In this document: positions 59,991 to 64,000 of the stretch, one piece after another | How positions within the stretch are numbered: the stretch's first letter is position 1 | How the letters are laid out: each line of letters starts with the position of its first letter | NCBI RefSeq assembly: GCF_036417845.1 | Contig: NC_089981.1 | Span: 40,740,668-40,804,667 of the forward strand | DNA: 64,000 nt | Direction: 5' to 3' | Origin: Apteryx mantelli | Taxonomy: Eukaryota > Chordata > Aves > Apterygiformes > Apterygidae | Made by a program: the position numbers and the translations under genes | The notes under the pieces: model-generated | Seen by the model: only the letters and a program-made list of their open reading frames with translations | What the model was told of the DNA's origin: nothing | The model's database searches: none

Positions 59991-60870
59991 GTCAGATGTA
60001 CCTCGCATGGCATTCTATGCAGTGCTGTTGAAATAACATTTTTAGGGGGTAAATCTAGCTCCCTATTGTACCCTTATTTAATCTTTTTATCTGTATGGTC
60101 TGTAAATAACATCCTCAAGTTTTTTTTATTTGTTCCACCAAAGCGTCTTGGAGCCCTGAGATTGCCTTCCCAGCCACCTTCTTCTAGTCCTAATACAAGC
60201 ACAGAATAGAAGGATGGTGCTTGCTAGAAGGAAGAGTTGCTTGTGTAGTAGTCCTTCAGCCAGCAAGGAAGTATTTCTTTCCCTTATATATGTATGTACA
60301 TGGACTTGTGCATTCAGGTTGGCTAAGGAGGTCTGTATTTGTCCCTAAATCCAATGGGATTTTTGTGTACATCTATGACCTTATATATTCTTAGGCTGCA
60401 GTCCTCAGCTACTTTGTTGTTTTCCAGCTTGTACAAGGCAGTTGGAAGGATGTCTCAAATAAGAGCCATGAATTCCCTTTTCTAGAAGAATCCTTGAGTA
60501 GGGTAGAGCCTTTATTGCCTCAGGCTAGGCCTGCTGGAATAATTGCTCCTTAAGACCAACACAAGCTGGTGCAACTCAGAATAGTTGTATGGCTACTCTA
60601 ACTTGTATTTGGTACTGACTCCAGTTCTTGACTAACTCAAAGCTAGTCCTAAAACTGCCTTTGCCTATTTCGTTCAGCAATGCAAGTAAGAACTTTATGC
60701 AGCTGAGGAATCAGCCTTTAGCCTCTCCCTATCTTTCTATCTATTCAAAGATACAGATTTACACCAGCAAATAAATCCAGGAATGTTTTTCATCTCTTCT
60801 GGGTTACTTCAGTTCTGCAGAAAAATAAATATTCCTATTTCCAATAAACTTTTTAAAACAGATGATCAAA
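59991..60870 (+). other. IFTAP: IFTAP 3' UTR
   Basis: Noncoding sequence from the stop codon to the cluster of poly(A) hexamers near 60.8 kb. No open frame of interest. Confidence 0.6.
60824..60848 (+). terminator. IFTAP: IFTAP poly(A) signals
   Basis: AATAAA at 60,824-60,829 and 60,843-60,848, with a third at 60,770, followed by the GT-rich TTGACTCTGTGTAACTG. These are the first strong hexamers after the stop codon. Confidence 0.6.
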
Positions 60871-63835
60871 GTTGACTCTGTGTAACTGCTGACAATTAAA
60901 AAATTAACTGCTACTAAAAGTCTTCCAGACAGAGAAAAAATAGTGATCTGTTAAAGAAATTGGCATTGAAATGCTGTCAGATTTTACATCTTTTTACGGG
61001 AGATGATTCCAGATAGCAGTTTAGGACTTAAACTTAGCATCACTCAATACAGGAAGCTCTGGAGTTGAATAAAGTATGCATAGTATAGGTGGGAGAGAAG
61101 AATGTGCATCTCTAACACAAGATAGTATGTACTCTTGCCATGAGATGTTTAGAATTCAGCTTTTCTCAGCTTACCAAGGAAACTTTGCTAGTGAGGCTTG
61201 GTTTAACATTACATTACTGAATTGTATTATTGGTCTTTTTCATTCCAGTATAACTCCATTAGCTAAAGTTGATTGACCAGCATTTTCTCCTTGGCCTATC
61301 TCCATTATCTCTGATGTAGGAGACTAACATGATGAATATAGTAAGAGAGCCTGAGCGGGTAGATTAGAGACCAAACTACATGTTGTTTAAAGGCTTTGGA
61401 TGAAATCCATAAGGACGGGTGCTCCGTTGTCAGCAATTTATAAGAGCAAAAAAAGGTGCTTGTTCCAAAAGAAATTATTTGGATCAATCATTTTTTAGGC
61501 TAAAACCATGTACCACTGAACCCCAAATTTATTTTGAGGAATTTGATTAGGGGGATATAATTTAAGGGGGAAATTAACAAACAACAGAAAAGCAAGCAGT
61601 CTTAGCTAAAATGTTTAAGGAGAGTGATATAAAACCAGAAGTATGTTGTGTAGCAAAGCTGGTCTGTATAGGATCTCATTGGTAGAAGGTAATGAGAAAA
61701 GTATTTTTAGCATCTACACTCATACTGGTCCTGTAGTTAAAACAGATTTTGATAGAATTGGCTGTGTAGCAGATTTTGCTGTTGTTTGGGAAACATTTTT
61801 TTTTTTTTAATTTGGACTGAATTGAATTGAATGAAAAATTTTGTTGAACCCAGGATATTTTGAATGAAGATCTTCAGACCCAACTAATTTCAAGTTTTCA
61901 GTGAAATGTTCAGATAAAAATTCCTAAGCAGATCTATTTATTAATTCATCTTATTCTGTAGGATGTAGATGTTGTGTATAAAATTGGAGGGAAAAGAAAG
62001 AAGTTCTGGAAGAGCTCTAGGAGCAACTCCAAGGGGAAGAAATTGAGAACCACTTTACAAAGATACTAATGTCAGCCTTTAAAAACCTTGTCAGAGGAAT
62101 AAGCAGGACAGCCTTCTTAACAGATATATGTATAGCAGAGATACAATAAGGAACCCTCAGTCTAAGAGACCACTGTGTACAGAGTTTACAGACAATGAAT
62201 TGGCCATAAAAAGAGATGAACTTTTGCGGGTCTGTGGAATGATTCACTGATGATAAATTTGGTACTCTTTTTTGTGTGTTTTATAGAAAGGTATGGGGGA
62301 CACAAACTACAGATCAGTCCTGTTGGAGTCTTATTACCACTACAGTCAATGACAAAACTTGTCCAAGGGTTCATAATGATCTTCAGGTCAAATCAACTCT
62401 GGAATCTCTAAGTGCATTTTCTATTCATTTCATTAACAATTTTCCCCTGTACACTAGGGATACATTCAGCCATTCAGTTCCTTCTCTCATAGGCAGATGA
62501 TTCTCTTACCAAATGTTCAGACTACATATTATGTTCCATAAGTGTCATTCAGTATATTCATTATATGGTTCTGTTTGATTCTTCACTGCAGAATATCCCA
62601 ACAAAACTGGAACCTTTTAGTGACATTCATCTTATGCAGAGAAATGGGGATAATCCACTTATATTTACACCACTCATGAGTTATATTTCTGCTCTTTATT
62701 AACAGAGATGAATATCACAGTGGAGATTAAGCAATGTAGGCTAGATTTTCTGCACATCTCATTTTATTGACCTGCCTCTGTGGTTGTCTTTGACTTGCTT
62801 ACGTACCTTGCCTTTGATTATCCTGCACAGAGAAGCCATATTTTCCTTTTCTCCATTAACAAATCTTCATTTTTAAGAACATATAGTTTATGTGCATTTT
62901 AAATTTTATACATGTACATGGAGTGAGTTACCTGGAATTGTTTCAGTATTTGTGAAATGGTTTGGAGTCTGAATAATACTATATGTTTTTTTCTCTTGTA
63001 GCTTGTAATCTCTTTAATGTTTTAAATTTCCAGTAGGGGTTGGTCAGGGCCATCCTCCTTTTCTATTTATGGCCTTTTCTAAGCCTTCCAAAGCCATTTA
63101 AAGTAAAACAGACATGGAACAGGAAACTCTTCAAGTACCAGTTGGAACTGACTTAGAGATTATTGCAGTAGGGAATAATATTTGCTTCCTACCACACTGA
63201 CCAGGATTTTGAACTGCAGAATCTCAAATGTTGGTGGATTCATTGGAAATCAGGGCTGTCTGATGCATCTCTTTAATCCCTTTGTCTCCATGTCTTCATT
63301 AATGTCTACAGTGCAGTAAACACATGGATCCAAACCAATCAGAGAGCTTATCAGTATTAAACTTGTTGCTTAGGTGGGTGTTTGCAGAAGGAAAGTGGCT
63401 GTTTCCTTTCACAGTCTTGATGGATCCTGGGCCATAGAGAGGAGCTCCCTGAGTTCTGTGGCGAATGAGGCTGGTATCTGAAGGGTTGTTTCCTTGGCTG
63501 GCCATGATACAAGCATGGGTATTAATGCTCAGAGTTATTCCTCATGGATGTAAGACGAAGAGTAATTATTTGCTGAGATAATGATAGTAAAAGAAAAAGA
63601 TAATAATTAAGAAAATGAAAAGAGGTGCAGACAGATCTGACTCAGACATTATTATAGTTTTAAATGTATTTCTATTAATGCAAAAAGGTATGATTATATA
63701 CAGTTGTAAACACAGAGTACCACTGAAAGCAAGTAATTCTAGTGCAGAGAGCACTCACCAGATAATTCAGAACACTATGAAGAAGGTGGCAAGGAAACAA
63801 ATACCTGCTCTTACAGGAAAGACCCTCTGATCCTC
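60871..63835. other. Intergenic DNA downstream of IFTAP
   Basis: AT-rich, with a T13 run near 61,797. Small open frames only, none recognisable. In mammals a large gene-poor interval follows IFTAP, which fits. Confidence 0.6.
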
Positions 63836-63910
63836 TGGCCTTGATTTTGTGCTGCTATAAACTGGCAGAACTCCACTGAGGCCATTTATATTCATACAGA
63901 GCAGACAGAA
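63836..63910. repeat. Old amniote repeat fragment
   Basis: CCTTGATTTTGTGCTGCTAT followed by AAACTGGCAGAACTCCACTGAG matches the sauropsid repeat phrase 'tgatttacaccagc...gtaactccactgaagtcaatgg'. Diverged. It runs towards the window edge. Confidence 0.4.
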
Positions 63911-64000
63911 CCCTGGTATTTACAGTTGTAACTGAAAGAATATACAGCCAAATCAATTCCTGAATTAACTTTACTGAATATAAAGCAATGTATATGACCC

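Noticed and set aside
1-64000. CRISPR arrays, operons, phage or bacterial defence systems
   Set aside because: The window is vertebrate nuclear DNA with spliced genes. No regularly spaced repeats or clustered prokaryotic genes are present.

Overview
This is a vertebrate nuclear locus, not a prokaryotic one. It holds the conserved recombination-activating block RAG1 / RAG2 / IFTAP (C11orf74, also called NWC). Both RAG proteins look sauropsid. RAG1 is 1042 codons and RAG2 is 527 codons, each intact in one coding exon, as in other tetrapods. The interspersed-repeat content is low: one clear CR1 LINE tail of archosaur type, plus many decayed MIR-like and amniote-ancestral fragments, and no mammal-specific repeats. 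A bird is most likely. A crocodilian or turtle is not excluded from sequence alone.

Layout. Positions 1-4526 lie upstream of RAG1 and include a plausible untranslated first exon and promoter near 1.38-1.63 kb. The RAG1 coding exon runs 4527-7681 on the + strand, followed by a long AT-rich 3' UTR that may extend to a poly(A) signal at 11,367. A gap of about 3.7 kb carries a diverged duplicated module of about 105 bp. RAG2 is convergent on the - strand: 3' UTR about 15.1-15.9 kb, CDS 15,905-17,488, splice acceptor at 17,524. A CpG island at about 17.9-18.7 kb carries an RFX X-box-like site and a strong + strand splice donor, and is the evident IFTAP promoter and first exon. If the candidate RAG2 first exon at about 21.34-21.44 kb (- strand) is right, the IFTAP promoter lies inside the RAG2 intron, the nested arrangement reported for mammalian NWC.

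IFTAP then spreads over about 41.5 kb of + strand. Its five coding exons, at 30.25, 43.86, 47.06, 53.76 and 59.83 kb, join in frame to a 204-residue product that ends in the family's [11 protein letters not shown] block. The introns are large (3-13.5 kb) and contain only old repeats, homopolymer tracts and short palindromes. The last 3 kb (60.9-64 kb) looks like empty intergenic DNA.

Functionally, RAG1 and RAG2 form the V(D)J recombinase: RAG1 has the DDE nuclease, and RAG2 has the Kelch propeller and the H3K4me3-reading PHD finger. IFTAP is an unrelated cilium-trafficking accessory protein tied to the locus by its promoter position. I found no evidence for an entirely new gene system. The points most worth checking are regulatory: paired E-boxes plus a RUNX site upstream of RAG1, a GATA/MYB/RUNX cluster at the putative RAG2 promoter, the IFTAP X-box, and the duplicated CCAAT plus TGAGTCA module between RAG1 and RAG2.
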